The position numbers were made by a program, and so were the translations under genes. From the NCBI GenBank assembly GCA_937923945.1, contig CALDWC010000145.1:1-18356 (forward strand): a stretch of 18,356 nucleotides of DNA, read 5' to 3'. This document shows, one piece after another, positions 7,148 through 14,102 of the stretch (within the stretch, counting starts at the first letter, position 1; the number at the start of each line of letters is the position of its first letter). The notes beneath the pieces are model-generated. The model was not told the origin of the DNA. It did not search any database and saw nothing but the letters and a program-made list of their open reading frames with translations. The DNA is from an uncultured Treponema sp. Its GTDB lineage: Bacteria; Spirochaetota; Spirochaetia; Treponematales; Treponemataceae.

Positions 7148-8209
7148 TCAGCGTGCATTTTCGGCTTTTTGCAAAAAAGTATAAAACGCGGCTCCGCTAA
7201 CCGGCGCATCCGGTGAAAAATATTTTCCGTCAACGAGCTGCATAATGTCATACTCAATCATCGCCAACGCTGCATCAAAAAATTCCGCACCCAGCGGAAC
7301 ATCCGCAATCGGAGAGCGGGAACGCGTCCGATATTTATTGCTGTACTGATTTAGCTTGCTTTCGTTTTCCGCACATATCAGGTGCCACAAAAAAATTGCG
7401 GCATCTTTTCGTGTCGTGTTATCGGTTGTAAGCAACGCATCGGAACGATACCAACCTGCTGCCCGTAAACGGTCGGCAATCATCGAATTTTTCCAGCGGG
7501 CATTTCCGGTAATCACATTGAACACATCCGTATTTTCGTTGGTAACGGTTGTCATATCGATGAGCGGCATGTTTTCTTTAGTAAGGATCAACGCCGTTGT
7601 TTCATTAAAATCATCACCGAGCGTGTAATTTTTATACGCCGTCGCGCGTTCGTTCGAATATACTTTTACATAAACTTCATCCAAAAAAGGCAATCCCTTA
7701 TCAAAGGCGGCAACGGCCAAATTATATTCTCCCGCTTTATAATATAAATGTCCGAGATATGCCGAAAGCCGATGTGAGTTTTCAAAACGGTCGCACATTG
7801 CGCTCAGGTAATCAAGCGCTTCCGTATCTTTCATGCACTTCGCATTAACTAAAAGCGCATATTCATCAAGGTTATTTTGTTTGAGGGCGGCTTCCGCATA
7901 GATTTTTGCCCGCTTTTGGTTTTTATTCAAAATATAGTAATCAGCCGTAAGCGCATTGACGCGGGCTAAATAGTTTCTATCGGTTGACGGAACGGCTAAA
8001 AGCGCGGTGAGCGAATGGTATATTTCCTGCATTTCAGATTGATTAAAGGAAGAAAGTTGTTTTACCAGTTTCAGTTCAATCTCCCCAAGCTCCGGCTGTG
8101 CAGTTTCCGCCGCATTGGAGGCAATAAAAACATCATCTTTGAGGGTTGCACAACTTGCACATACACACATCAAACACAACGTCAGCACAATCTTTTTCAG
8201 CATTTTCAT
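7148..8209 (-). CDS. lipoprotein with repeat-like helical middle and SLH-like C-terminus
   Basis: The protein starts with a basic n-region (MKMLKK), a hydrophobic core and a lipobox-like VCASC, with the lipidated Cys at residue 20, so it is a predicted lipoprotein. The middle (about 40-180) is helix-rich with TPR-like character (AKIYAEAALKQNNLDEYALL, and LGHLYYKAGEYNLAVAAFDK). The last 60 or so residues resemble an S-layer-homology segment (IADVPLGAEFFDAALAMIEY, then a DGKYFSPDAPVSG stretch). A GTG three codons upstream is possible, but AGAGG spacing favours the ATG at 8209. The predicted length is 353 residues. Function is unknown; an envelope scaffold or assembly role is inference. It is convergent with recF and divergent from the EF-hand gene. 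Confidence 0.75.
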   Translation of the reverse strand: MKMLKKIVLTLCLMCVCASCATLKDDVFIASNAAETAQPELGEIELKLVKQLSSFNQSEMQEIYHSLTALLAVPSTDRNYLARVNALTADYYILNKNQKRAKIYAEAALKQNNLDEYALLVNAKCMKDTEALDYLSAMCDRFENSHRLSAYLGHLYYKAGEYNLAVAAFDKGLPFLDEVYVKVYSNERATAYKNYTLGDDFNETTALILTKENMPLIDMTTVTNENTDVFNVITGNARWKNSMIADRLRAAGWYRSDALLTTDNTTRKDAAIFLWHLICAENESKLNQYSNKYRTRSRSPIADVPLGAEFFDAALAMIEYDIMQLVDGKYFSPDAPVSGAAFYTFLQKAENAR

Positions 8210-8315
8210 CAAAAACACCTCTTTAATACGTCAATAATTTTAACCTATTTTCAAAAAAAATAAAAGTCAATCGGAGCCCTTTTTTCTCGCTATCCGTTTT
8301 ATATTTTCTCCCCTC

Positions 8316-8344
8316 TTGATAAAAAAATAAGAAGGCGATATGGT
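8316..8344 (+). promoter_or_regulatory. predicted promoter of the EF-hand gene
   Basis: TTGATA (8316-8321), a 17-bp spacer and TATGGT (8339-8344) fit the pattern seen elsewhere in the window, although the -10 is imperfect. The Shine-Dalgarno GGAGG follows at 8355-8359, close to the predicted start point, so the leader is short. Confidence 0.4.
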
Positions 8345-8365
8345 ATTTTTGCTTGGAGGCAATGT

Positions 8366-10447
8366 GTGAAAAAGCATATTTGGAAATTTGCAAAATTCGG
8401 CGGCGTAACGCAGCTGGTGTTTGAAACCGCCGATGATATTCTGCATTTGCGGGAGTTGGACCAAAAACTGTGGACAACTTTGGCAATGCCGACAAAAGGC
8501 ATCTTTTTTAATTCCGATACAGCGCGCATCCTTGACACGGATGCGGACGGTTTTATCCGTCCGCCGGAAGTTTTAGCCGCTGTTGATTTTCTCGCAGACA
8601 GTTTAAACGATGTCGGCGTTATCATGAAAGACGGGGATTCGCTTTCGCTGAACCAAATAAAAAATACCGAAATCCGTACCGCAGCGGAATGGGTGTTGAA
8701 ACGAAAAGGAAAAGACGGCGATACGATTGCGCTTTCAGATCTCGCCGATGAACAAGAATTACTACAATCAGACGCTGCCGGTGAAATAACCGATGATGAC
8801 AGCGATGAAATCCGGTTTAAAAAAGTGCTTGCATGCTATGTGCAACAAAACACGGAAACGAGCGGTGAAGCAATTTTCGACTTGGTGAAAAGCGATCGGG
8901 ATCAGTACATCCAAAGCACGCAAGGACTGAAAAACTTCAGTGCCGGTTTGGAAGTTGCGCAAATGGTAAAAGCGGTTTCCGCCTTTGAAGCCGTTCAAAA
9001 AAAAATAGATGATTTTTTTGTGCGCTGTAAACTTTTGGCGTATGCAAAAACCGAGCAGTCGCCTTTAACCGATTACACCGATATTTTGAAAACCTTTACC
9101 GCGGTTGCATTGGACGGTGCAAACGAAACATTGCGGGAACTTCCTGTAGCTCTTCCGAATAACGAAAAACTTTTGGACACTCAAAGCGGTATCAACCCCG
9201 CCTGGGCAAGCGAAATAAAAACACTCTATGCGGATGCGATTTTACCGCTTGCCGGAGAATTGTTGGTACTAACTGAAGATGATTGGAAACGTATTGCGCA
9301 AAAAATTGCCGACTTTAAAGCGGTATATGCAAAACAAGCCGAATCGAACATTGCAAAAATCAATCCGCAATTTTTGGAAACAATGATTGAACGCAAACGC
9401 GAAATGATAAGTGAAATTGAAGAGCAGCTGATGTTTGAAAAAGAAAAACAGCATTTTAAGTCGCTCAAAAAATTATTATTGTTGCGGAAAGATTTTTTTA
9501 CGTTTTTACAAAACTACATCAGTTTTTCAAACTTTTACACGGGCGGTGAAACGGTCTTTCAAGCCGGTGTTTTATTTTTTGATACGCGGGTAACAACCTT
9601 GTGTTTTGAATTAAACAATGATGCCCGCCATGCGACGCTTGATATGTTGTCGGGCGCATATTTACTGTACTGCGACATAACAAGGGGAAAGGTATCGCGG
9701 AAAATTTTAGCGTTGTTAACCAATGGCGCTTCGGACAATATTGTCGTCGGACGAAACGGTTTGTTTTATGACCGAGACGGAAATGATTGGAATGCAAGCG
9801 TTACGCAGGTAATTGCAAATCCGGTGAGTGTGCGGGAAGCGTTTTTCACGCCGTACAAAAATTTGGTTCGCATGATTGAAGAACAAATTGCAAAGCGGGC
9901 AAGTTCCGCAAATGAAAAATCGGACGCCTTCGTTTCATCGGTTGCGGACAAAGCGGTAAATGCACCGAAAGAAGCTGCTGTCGGTTTGCCGGAAAAAAAG
10001 CTCGATCTCGGAACGATCGCCTTAATCGGAACCGCTATCGGCGGTATTTCAACGCTTATCGGCAGCTTGCTGCAAGTATTGTTCGGTATGGGCATCTGGG
10101 TACCTATCGGGCTGGTTGGCTTAATGCTTCTCATATCGGGACCTTCGATGATACTCGCCGGCATGAAACTGCGCAAACGAAGTATCGGTCCGATTCTTGA
10201 AGCGAACGGTTGGGCAATTAACGCCCATGCGAAAATCAACATTCCGCTCGGCGCATCGCTTACCGAACTGGCATATTTACCGAAAAATGCGCGGCTTGCA
10301 AATCTCGATCCGTTCGCAGAAAAGAAAAAAGGTAAACGCATTTTTATCGCAATTTTAATCGTCTTGCTCGTACTGGCTGCGGTGTTCTGTTATTTTTACT
10401 TTGTAAAAAAAGCGGGTGCTAATCCGTTCAAGTGGCGGTTCAAGTAA
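8366..10447 (+). CDS. large conserved-looking protein with EF-hand loop and C-terminal membrane segments
   Basis: This 693-residue protein starts at a GTG 6 nt after GGAGG; an ATG at 8362 is out of frame. Residues 57-68 (DTDADGFIRPPE) are a canonical EF-hand loop with Asp at 1, 3 and 5, Gly at 6 and Glu at 12, so calcium binding is likely. The long middle (about 70-540) is soluble, acidic and helix-rich. Two closely spaced hydrophobic segments lie at about 550-600. A segment with GWAINAHAKINIPLGASL follows, and a final membrane helix sits at about 658-680, with a basic end. There is no signal peptide, so most of the N-terminal part is expected in the cytoplasm, anchored by the C-terminus. I cannot name a family or a reaction. 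A 7-bp hairpin follows the stop. Confidence 0.8.
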   Translation: MKKHIWKFAKFGGVTQLVFETADDILHLRELDQKLWTTLAMPTKGIFFNSDTARILDTDADGFIRPPEVLAAVDFLADSLNDVGVIMKDGDSLSLNQIKNTEIRTAAEWVLKRKGKDGDTIALSDLADEQELLQSDAAGEITDDDSDEIRFKKVLACYVQQNTETSGEAIFDLVKSDRDQYIQSTQGLKNFSAGLEVAQMVKAVSAFEAVQKKIDDFFVRCKLLAYAKTEQSPLTDYTDILKTFTAVALDGANETLRELPVALPNNEKLLDTQSGINPAWASEIKTLYADAILPLAGELLVLTEDDWKRIAQKIADFKAVYAKQAESNIAKINPQFLETMIERKREMISEIEEQLMFEKEKQHFKSLKKLLLLRKDFFTFLQNYISFSNFYTGGETVFQAGVLFFDTRVTTLCFELNNDARHATLDMLSGAYLLYCDITRGKVSRKILALLTNGASDNIVVGRNGLFYDRDGNDWNASVTQVIANPVSVREAFFTPYKNLVRMIEEQIAKRASSANEKSDAFVSSVADKAVNAPKEAAVGLPEKKLDLGTIALIGTAIGGISTLIGSLLQVLFGMGIWVPIGLVGLMLLISGPSMILAGMKLRKRSIGPILEANGWAINAHAKINIPLGASLTELAYLPKNARLANLDPFAEKKKGKRIFIAILIVLLVLAAVFCYFYFVKKAGANPFKWRFK

Positions 10448-10470
10448 AGCGATAAAAACATTGTATCGCT
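10448..10470 (+). other. hairpin after the EF-hand gene
   Basis: AGCGATA (10448-10454) pairs with TATCGCT (10464-10470) around a 9-nt loop, starting right after the stop codon. No U-run follows, so termination here would be weak at best. Confidence 0.4.
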
Positions 10471-10472
10471 GA

Positions 10473-10501
10473 TTGACAAAAAATAAGTTATATCGTACAA
10501 T
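10473..10501 (+). promoter_or_regulatory. consensus-like promoter of the DUF1508 gene
   Basis: TTGACA (10473-10478), exactly 17 bp, then TACAAT (10496-10501). The -35 is perfect and the -10 differs at one position. This is the strongest sigma-70 promoter by eye in the window, suggesting high constitutive expression of the 60-residue protein. Confidence 0.8.
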
Positions 10502-10527
10502 TTTTATAATAAATATGGAGGAGTTTT

Positions 10528-10710
10528 ATGGCAGGAAAATTTGAGTACTACAAAGACAAAAAAGGTAAGTATCGCTTTCGTCTCAAGGCAGCAAACGGTG
10601 AAATTATTGCAACCGGTGAAGCATACGAAAGCAAAGCCGGCTGCTTAAACGGTATTGAGTCGGTTCGCAAAAATGCAGCCGATGCCGATGTTGTCGAAAG
10701 CGAAAAATAG
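10528..10710 (+). CDS. DUF1508 / YegP-like small protein
   Basis: The 60-residue product matches the UPF0339/YegP fold: FEYYKDKKGKYRFRLKAANG, followed by EIIATGEAYESKAGCLNGIE and a SVRKNA segment. This single-repeat module is a small beta-rich domain found in many bacteria, with one or two copies per protein. Its biochemical role is not established; some members have been linked to stress. GGAGG precedes the ATG at good spacing. It is monocistronic, with its own consensus-like promoter and its own terminator. Confidence 0.9.
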   Translation: MAGKFEYYKDKKGKYRFRLKAANGEIIATGEAYESKAGCLNGIESVRKNAADADVVESEK

Positions 10711-10718
10711 TTTCGCTT

Positions 10719-10752
10719 GAGCCGGTGCCGTATGGCGCCGGCTCGATTTTTT
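10719..10752 (+). terminator. Rho-independent terminator after the DUF1508 gene
   Basis: GAGCCGGTGCC (10719-10729) pairs with GGCGCCGGCTC (10734-10744) around GTAT, with one wobble pair. A run of six T follows at 10747-10752. Confidence 0.9.
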
Positions 10753-10880
10753 CCACGATAGTACAAAACGCGGTGTCGCTTCGTTTCCCGTTAATACACA
10801 AGAGAAGCTGACAGCAGGTTTAAAGCGGCACTGATCAATTCAATCGAGAATTACGGTCGTTTTTCATGACCTTAAAAACC

Positions 10881-10912
10881 GGCGTCAAGCCTTTAATCAG
10901 CGTTTCCTTAAG
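10881..10912 (-). repeat. dispersed repeat, copy 2
   Basis: All 32 bases are identical to the reverse complement of 18302-18333 in the end of lnt. Here it is intergenic, in the same orientation on the chromosome as copy 1 and opposite in strand sense to the plus-strand genes around it. Similarity stops sharply after the AAG at its right end. Confidence 0.9.
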
Positions 10913-11107
10913 TATCGGTACGCTCCAAAGATATCTGTTTTTAACGGTAGCTCTCAATTCTTGACTGAATTACGCTGTAATTTCTGAAATTGTCCCAAAA
11001 TGTCGCGATAAGCAGCGGCAACGGTAAAAAACCGTTTCATTTTACCCCATTTTTGTCATTGATATTCTATTTTTTGGAAACGCGAGAACATTTATCCTTG
11101 CGGTAGC

Positions 11108-11131
11108 GGTCAAAAATCATCTTTGTTGACC
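11108..11131. promoter_or_regulatory. inverted repeat upstream of the sigma-54 promoter
   Basis: GGTCAA (11108-11113) and TTGACC (11126-11131) form a 6-bp dyad with a 12-bp gap, centred about 115 bp upstream of the -24/-12 element. That is a typical distance for a sigma-54 activator site. The link to a regulator is inference. Confidence 0.35.
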
Positions 11132-11232
11132 TTTTTATCTTACAACAATGTCTATATTCGAAAAAAACGGATGAAAAGTAAAGTAAAAAGCTCTTTTTAC
11201 CGTGCATTTTTTTGCTTGTTTAGTTAAAACTT

Positions 11233-11248
11233 TGGCACGCTTTTTGCT
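11233..11248 (+). promoter_or_regulatory. sigma-54 (RpoN) promoter of the Hsp20 gene
   Basis: TGGCACG (11233-11239), four bases, then TTGCT (11244-11248) match the -24/-12 consensus at every defined position. GG and GC have the correct spacing. The start point would fall near 11258-11260, giving a leader of about 50 nt. No good sigma-70 promoter is seen nearer the gene. Such promoters need an ATP-dependent enhancer-binding activator. Confidence 0.8.
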
Positions 11249-11258
11249 TGTATATCAG

Positions 11259-11277
11259 TGAAAGCAAGAAACTTTCA
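11259..11277 (+). other. hairpin at the 5' end of the Hsp20 leader
   Basis: TGAAAG (11259-11264) pairs with CTTTCA (11272-11277) around a 7-nt loop. It would lie at the very 5' end of the message made from the sigma-54 promoter and could stabilise it. Confidence 0.4.
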
Positions 11278-11289
11278 AAGATAAAAATA

Positions 11290-11307
11290 TATTACGTGGA
11301 GGTAATA
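11290..11307 (+). promoter_or_regulatory. weak hairpin holding the Hsp20 ribosome-binding site
   Basis: TATTAC (11290-11295) pairs with GTAATA (11302-11307) around the loop GTGGAG. The Shine-Dalgarno GGAGGT (11298-11303) is thus part loop and part stem, 6 nt from the ATG. A weak AU-rich hairpin over the RBS is the kind of structure that opens with heat. Confidence 0.45.
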
Positions 11308-11309
11308 GT

Positions 11310-11744
11310 ATGAGAAACGCATTATCGATTTTTAGTCCTTCGTTTGAGGATGACCTTTTGCAGAGCATTGGAAACGGCTTGGGTTTGTTTTCGTCAAGTT
11401 CACCGAATGTTCCGAGTGTCGATATTAAACAAACGGATGCGGCCTACTTTTTAGAGATGGAGCTTCCGGGCGTTGATGAAAAGGATGTTGACATTAACCT
11501 GCACGAACACCTTTTGACGATTTCTTCAAAAAAACATGAGGAAAAAGAAAACAAAAAAGAAGAAGACGGAGTGCAGTATTTGGTGAAAGAGCGGAGCAGT
11601 CGATCCTTTACGCGGCGGTTTACACTCCCAGAGGATACGAACTGTGAAAATATTTCGGCGAAGTTTAACCGCGGAATTTTAACGGTAACCATTCCGAGAA
11701 GTCCGGCAACGCAGCCGCGTACCATTGAAATCGCAAGCGAATAA
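11310..11744 (+). CDS. small heat shock protein, Hsp20/alpha-crystallin family
   Basis: This 144-residue protein is an ATP-independent holdase that binds unfolding proteins in the cytoplasm and keeps them refoldable. The alpha-crystallin domain spans about residues 35-130, with the conserved ELPGVDEKDVDINL stretch and FNRGILTVTIP near its end. A C-terminal IEI motif (in RTIEIASE) matches the IxI anchor used in oligomer assembly. The N-terminal arm is short and Ser-rich. GGAGGT precedes the ATG. It is monocistronic, with a sigma-54 promoter upstream, a hairpin-embedded RBS and a terminator after it. No CIRCE element was seen, so HrcA control is not evident. Confidence 0.95.
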   Translation: MRNALSIFSPSFEDDLLQSIGNGLGLFSSSSPNVPSVDIKQTDAAYFLEMELPGVDEKDVDINLHEHLLTISSKKHEEKENKKEEDGVQYLVKERSSRSFTRRFTLPEDTNCENISAKFNRGILTVTIPRSPATQPRTIEIASE

Positions 11745-11761
11745 ACCGTTTGTATAAAACT

Positions 11762-11794
11762 AAAAAAGCCCCGCAGAACACGCGGGGCTTTTTT
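11762..11794. terminator. bidirectional Rho-independent terminator
   Basis: GCCCCGC (11768-11774) and GCGGGGC (11782-11788) form a GC-rich stem, flanked by six A on the left and six T on the right. It can serve both the Hsp20 gene (plus) and the convergent symporter gene (minus). Confidence 0.93.
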
Positions 11795-11800
11795 ATAGTG

Positions 11801-11814
11801 GGCAGTATACTGCC
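11801..11814. other. 14-bp perfect palindrome
   Basis: GGCAGTATACTGCC sits between the bidirectional terminator and the symporter stop codon. A loop-free palindrome is more like a protein-binding site than an RNA hairpin, but its place between two gene ends gives no obvious regulatory role. Confidence 0.4.
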
Positions 11815-11820
11815 GCCGAA

Positions 11821-13008
11821 TTAGGCTGCGATATCCGGTTTTTTCAAACTGCCGTCCGGTTTATAGAAAATACCGCGCAAAATGAGTGCGAGGGCGCCGT
11901 CACCGGTTACGTTACAGGCTGTTCCGAAACTGTCCTGCAATGCAAAAATAGCGATTAAAAGTCCTGTTCCCGTGGCATCAAAATTGAGCACGCTGACAAC
12001 CAAACCCAACGACGCCATAACCGTTCCGCCCGGTACGCCGGGAGCTCCTACGGCAAAGACACCGAACAATAACGAAAACAAAAGCATAGTGCTGAAAGAG
12101 GGAATGGTACCATAGAGCATTTGCGAAATAACCATACAAAAAAAAGTTTCCGTCAAAACGGAACCGCACAAGTGAGTGGTTGCTCCGAGCGGAATCGCAA
12201 AGTCAACAACTTCAGGAGGAAGGATATCGGATTGGTGCGCACAGCGCAATGCAACCGGAAGGGTTGCCGCACTGGACATCGTGCCGACCGCGGTGGTGTA
12301 GGCGGGACCGTAGTGCTTGACGACATTGAGCGGATTCTTTTTCGACACGGCTCCCCCGATAAGGTACAGCAAGGTCAGCCAGATAAAGTGCCCGACTAAA
12401 ACAATTACAATAACTTTTAAGAATACAGGAAGCTGTTTGGTTAAGCTACCGCTGTATGCGAGTTCAGAAAAAGTAGTTGCAATAAAAAACGGCAAGATCG
12501 GCACCACAACTCTATTGACGATTTCTAAAACCATTTTTTGAAATTCATTTAATACCTTTTCGATTGTTTCGGCTTTTGTCCACAAGACGGAAATACCGAC
12601 AAGAATTGCCATAACAAGCGCGGTCATCACCGGCATCAAAGGCGGAATATCAAGATGAAATGCCGTTTCGGGAATCGCGGTTAGTTCGGAAACCATACTC
12701 GGAACATGCAAAAACGGAATAAGCATATAACCGGCAATTGCGGAAAAAAGCGACGCTCCGACCGCCGACATATACGATAATCCTAAAAAAGTGCCAAGCA
12801 TTTTTCCCGCATTGTTTTTCAGGTTACAAATTGCCGGAGCAATAAATCCGAAAATAACGAGCGGAACAATAAAGAAAATGATTGAACCTAAAATCGTTTT
12901 TACGGTGTGTAAAATTGCCATTACGGACGTCGGCACCCAAAAACCCAAAACAATACCCGCAGCAATACCGATTGCCAACTTCGGTAAAAGCCCTATCTTT
13001 TTTCCCAT
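11821..13008 (-). CDS. SDF-family (dicarboxylate/amino acid:cation) symporter with atypical binding residues
   Basis: This 395-residue inner-membrane protein has the SDF/DAACS layout: HP1 motif TMSSAATLP (243-251), the TM7 segment PLGATTHLCGS (273-283), HP2 GVPGG (324-328) and the TM8 segment QDSFGTACNVTGD (358-370). By alignment with GltPh, the two arginines tied to acidic-substrate binding are changed (R276 to M244, R397 to G362). The NMDGT sodium motif has become HLCGS (H279 for N310, C281 for D312). D359, N366 and D370 are kept. It should still be a secondary transporter, but glutamate, aspartate or dicarboxylates are unlikely substrates and ion coupling may differ. AAGGAG precedes the ATG. 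It ends at a shared terminator. Confidence 0.88.
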   Translation of the reverse strand: MGKKIGLLPKLAIGIAAGIVLGFWVPTSVMAILHTVKTILGSIIFFIVPLVIFGFIAPAICNLKNNAGKMLGTFLGLSYMSAVGASLFSAIAGYMLIPFLHVPSMVSELTAIPETAFHLDIPPLMPVMTALVMAILVGISVLWTKAETIEKVLNEFQKMVLEIVNRVVVPILPFFIATTFSELAYSGSLTKQLPVFLKVIVIVLVGHFIWLTLLYLIGGAVSKKNPLNVVKHYGPAYTTAVGTMSSAATLPVALRCAHQSDILPPEVVDFAIPLGATTHLCGSVLTETFFCMVISQMLYGTIPSFSTMLLFSLLFGVFAVGAPGVPGGTVMASLGLVVSVLNFDATGTGLLIAIFALQDSFGTACNVTGDGALALILRGIFYKPDGSLKKPDIAA

Positions 13009-13044
13009 AAAATTCTCCTTAAAAGAATATGATAAATGTTGTCT

Positions 13045-13053
13045 ATTGTATCA
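13045..13053 (-). promoter_or_regulatory. possible extended -10 promoter of the symporter gene
   Basis: On the minus strand TGATACAAT reads as an extended -10 (TGn plus TACAAT). The -35 region is poor. The leader to the ATG would be about 30 nt. Confidence 0.35.
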
Positions 13054-13084
13054 CTTTCCCGCTGTTTTATCTATTGTCCGGCTA

Positions 13085-14002
13085 TCAAATTCTGCCGGCA
13101 ATAATCCGCTTTTGATTATTTAAATCGGGGTGGATTCGCACTTCTTTTAATCCGGCTTTTTCAAAAATATCGCAAGCGACTTCAATGTTGTATTCTCCCG
13201 CCTCAACGAAAAAAGCGCCGTTTTCGGTTAACGCATTTTTGATTCCGGAAGCAAGATGCGGATAGAGCGCAAGTCCGTCATGTCCGCCGTCAAGGGCGAG
13301 AAGCGGTTCGGAGCGACCGTCTTTTAAAAGCGCTGCTGCCGTATCGGTTGGAACGTAGGGCGGGTTTGAAACAATACAATCAAACTTTTCCGGAAAACCG
13401 TCCGTCAAGTCCGCACGGATAAACCGCACATCAACCGCGTTGCTCGCCGTTTCATCGTGCAAAAGTGCGGACGCATTGATGCGGGCAACATCCAGAGCAG
13501 CCGTCGAAATATCTAAAAGCGTCAGCTCCAATTTTGGCATCCGTTGCAGCCGGAGTTGCGCGAGGCTTTTCAGCAGAGCAATTCCGATGCAGCCTGAGCC
13601 GCAGCACACATCTAAAAGGGTAAACGTATCACGCGTTTGGGATATCGCCGCCGCACAAAAGTCCAACGCATGTTCGACCAATATTTCGGTGTCGCTTTTC
13701 GGAATCAGCACCCGTTCATCGACAAAAAAACCGAATGAAAAAAATTCTTTTTTACGGGTGATGTATGCAATCGGTTTTCCCGTTAGTCGCAGATTCACGA
13801 GTTTATCCAGTTCGGCTTTTTCATCGGATGATAAAAATATTTCACCGTGCGCTAAAATCCAACTGCGGTTTTTATGTATCACATATTCAAGTAAAATATC
13901 CGTATCCAACAACGCGGAATGATAATGGTAATCGTCAAGTTTGTCCGAAAGAGCGTGCATCAGTTTTGCTGCGGTTTCCTTGCGGTATTGTTTCAGCTGC
14001 AT
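13085..14002 (-). CDS. prmC: peptide chain release factor glutamine N5-methyltransferase
   Basis: PrmC (HemK) methylates the GGQ glutamine of release factors using S-adenosylmethionine. The 305-residue protein has an N-terminal helical domain, the GKPIAYI stretch (75-81), the SAM motif DVCCGSGCIG (131-140) and the catalytic NPPY motif (213-216). Length is typical (about 280-310). There is no Shine-Dalgarno before the ATG; a strong -10 ends 6 nt before it, so a leaderless message is predicted. prfA, its frequent neighbour, is not beside it. The gene upstream (SPFH) is divergent. No clear terminator separates its end from the symporter control region. Confidence 0.93.
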   Translation of the reverse strand: MQLKQYRKETAAKLMHALSDKLDDYHYHSALLDTDILLEYVIHKNRSWILAHGEIFLSSDEKAELDKLVNLRLTGKPIAYITRKKEFFSFGFFVDERVLIPKSDTEILVEHALDFCAAAISQTRDTFTLLDVCCGSGCIGIALLKSLAQLRLQRMPKLELTLLDISTAALDVARINASALLHDETASNAVDVRFIRADLTDGFPEKFDCIVSNPPYVPTDTAAALLKDGRSEPLLALDGGHDGLALYPHLASGIKNALTENGAFFVEAGEYNIEVACDIFEKAGLKEVRIHPDLNNQKRIIAGRI

Positions 14003-14008
14003 GGGAGC

Positions 14009-14037
14009 ATTATAAAAAGCTATGCAGATATTTGCAA
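14009..14037 (-). promoter_or_regulatory. prmC promoter, predicted leaderless start
   Basis: On the minus strand TTGCAA (14037-14032), exactly 17 bp, then TATAAT (14014-14009), then 6 nt to the ATG. The expected start point is the A of the ATG or within a base of it. Confidence 0.7.
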
Positions 14038-14054
14038 GGATATTTTATTCCCCA

Positions 14055-14083
14055 TTGAAAGAAAATAAAAAAAGTGGTACATT
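14055..14083 (+). promoter_or_regulatory. promoter of the SPFH gene
   Basis: TTGAAA (14055-14060), 17 bp, then TACATT (14078-14083). The Shine-Dalgarno AGAGGAG follows at 14091-14097. It is divergent from the prmC promoter, the two -35 boxes being 17 bp apart. Confidence 0.6.
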
Positions 14084-14102
14084 TTGAAGAAGAGGAGTTT
14101 TT

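Larger units (their letters stand above)
10753..11232. other. gene-free stretch of about 480 bp
   Basis: I find no convincing coding sequence here. It holds dispersed-repeat copy 2 (10881-10912), small inverted repeats (for example AACGGT/ACCGTT at 11020-11036), and the GGTCAA/TTGACC pair at 11108-11131. Scattered short similarities such as GAATTACG at two places suggest decayed sequence. The right end merges with the control region of the Hsp20 gene. Confidence 0.6.

Noticed and set aside
9766..10341. 191-codon minus-strand frame inside the EF-hand gene
   Set aside because: It is an antisense shadow of a clear coding sequence, with no RBS and no recognisable domain.
10753..10920. Protein remnant on the minus strand around repeat copy 2
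   Set aside because: A short frame reads through the repeat but is closed by stops on both sides and shows no recognisable domain.
11145..11309. CIRCE/HrcA operator for the Hsp20 gene
   Set aside because: The paired TTAGCACTC and GAGTGCTAA sequence is absent.
13440..13922. 160-codon plus-strand frame inside prmC
   Set aside because: It is antisense to conserved PrmC motifs and therefore a shadow.
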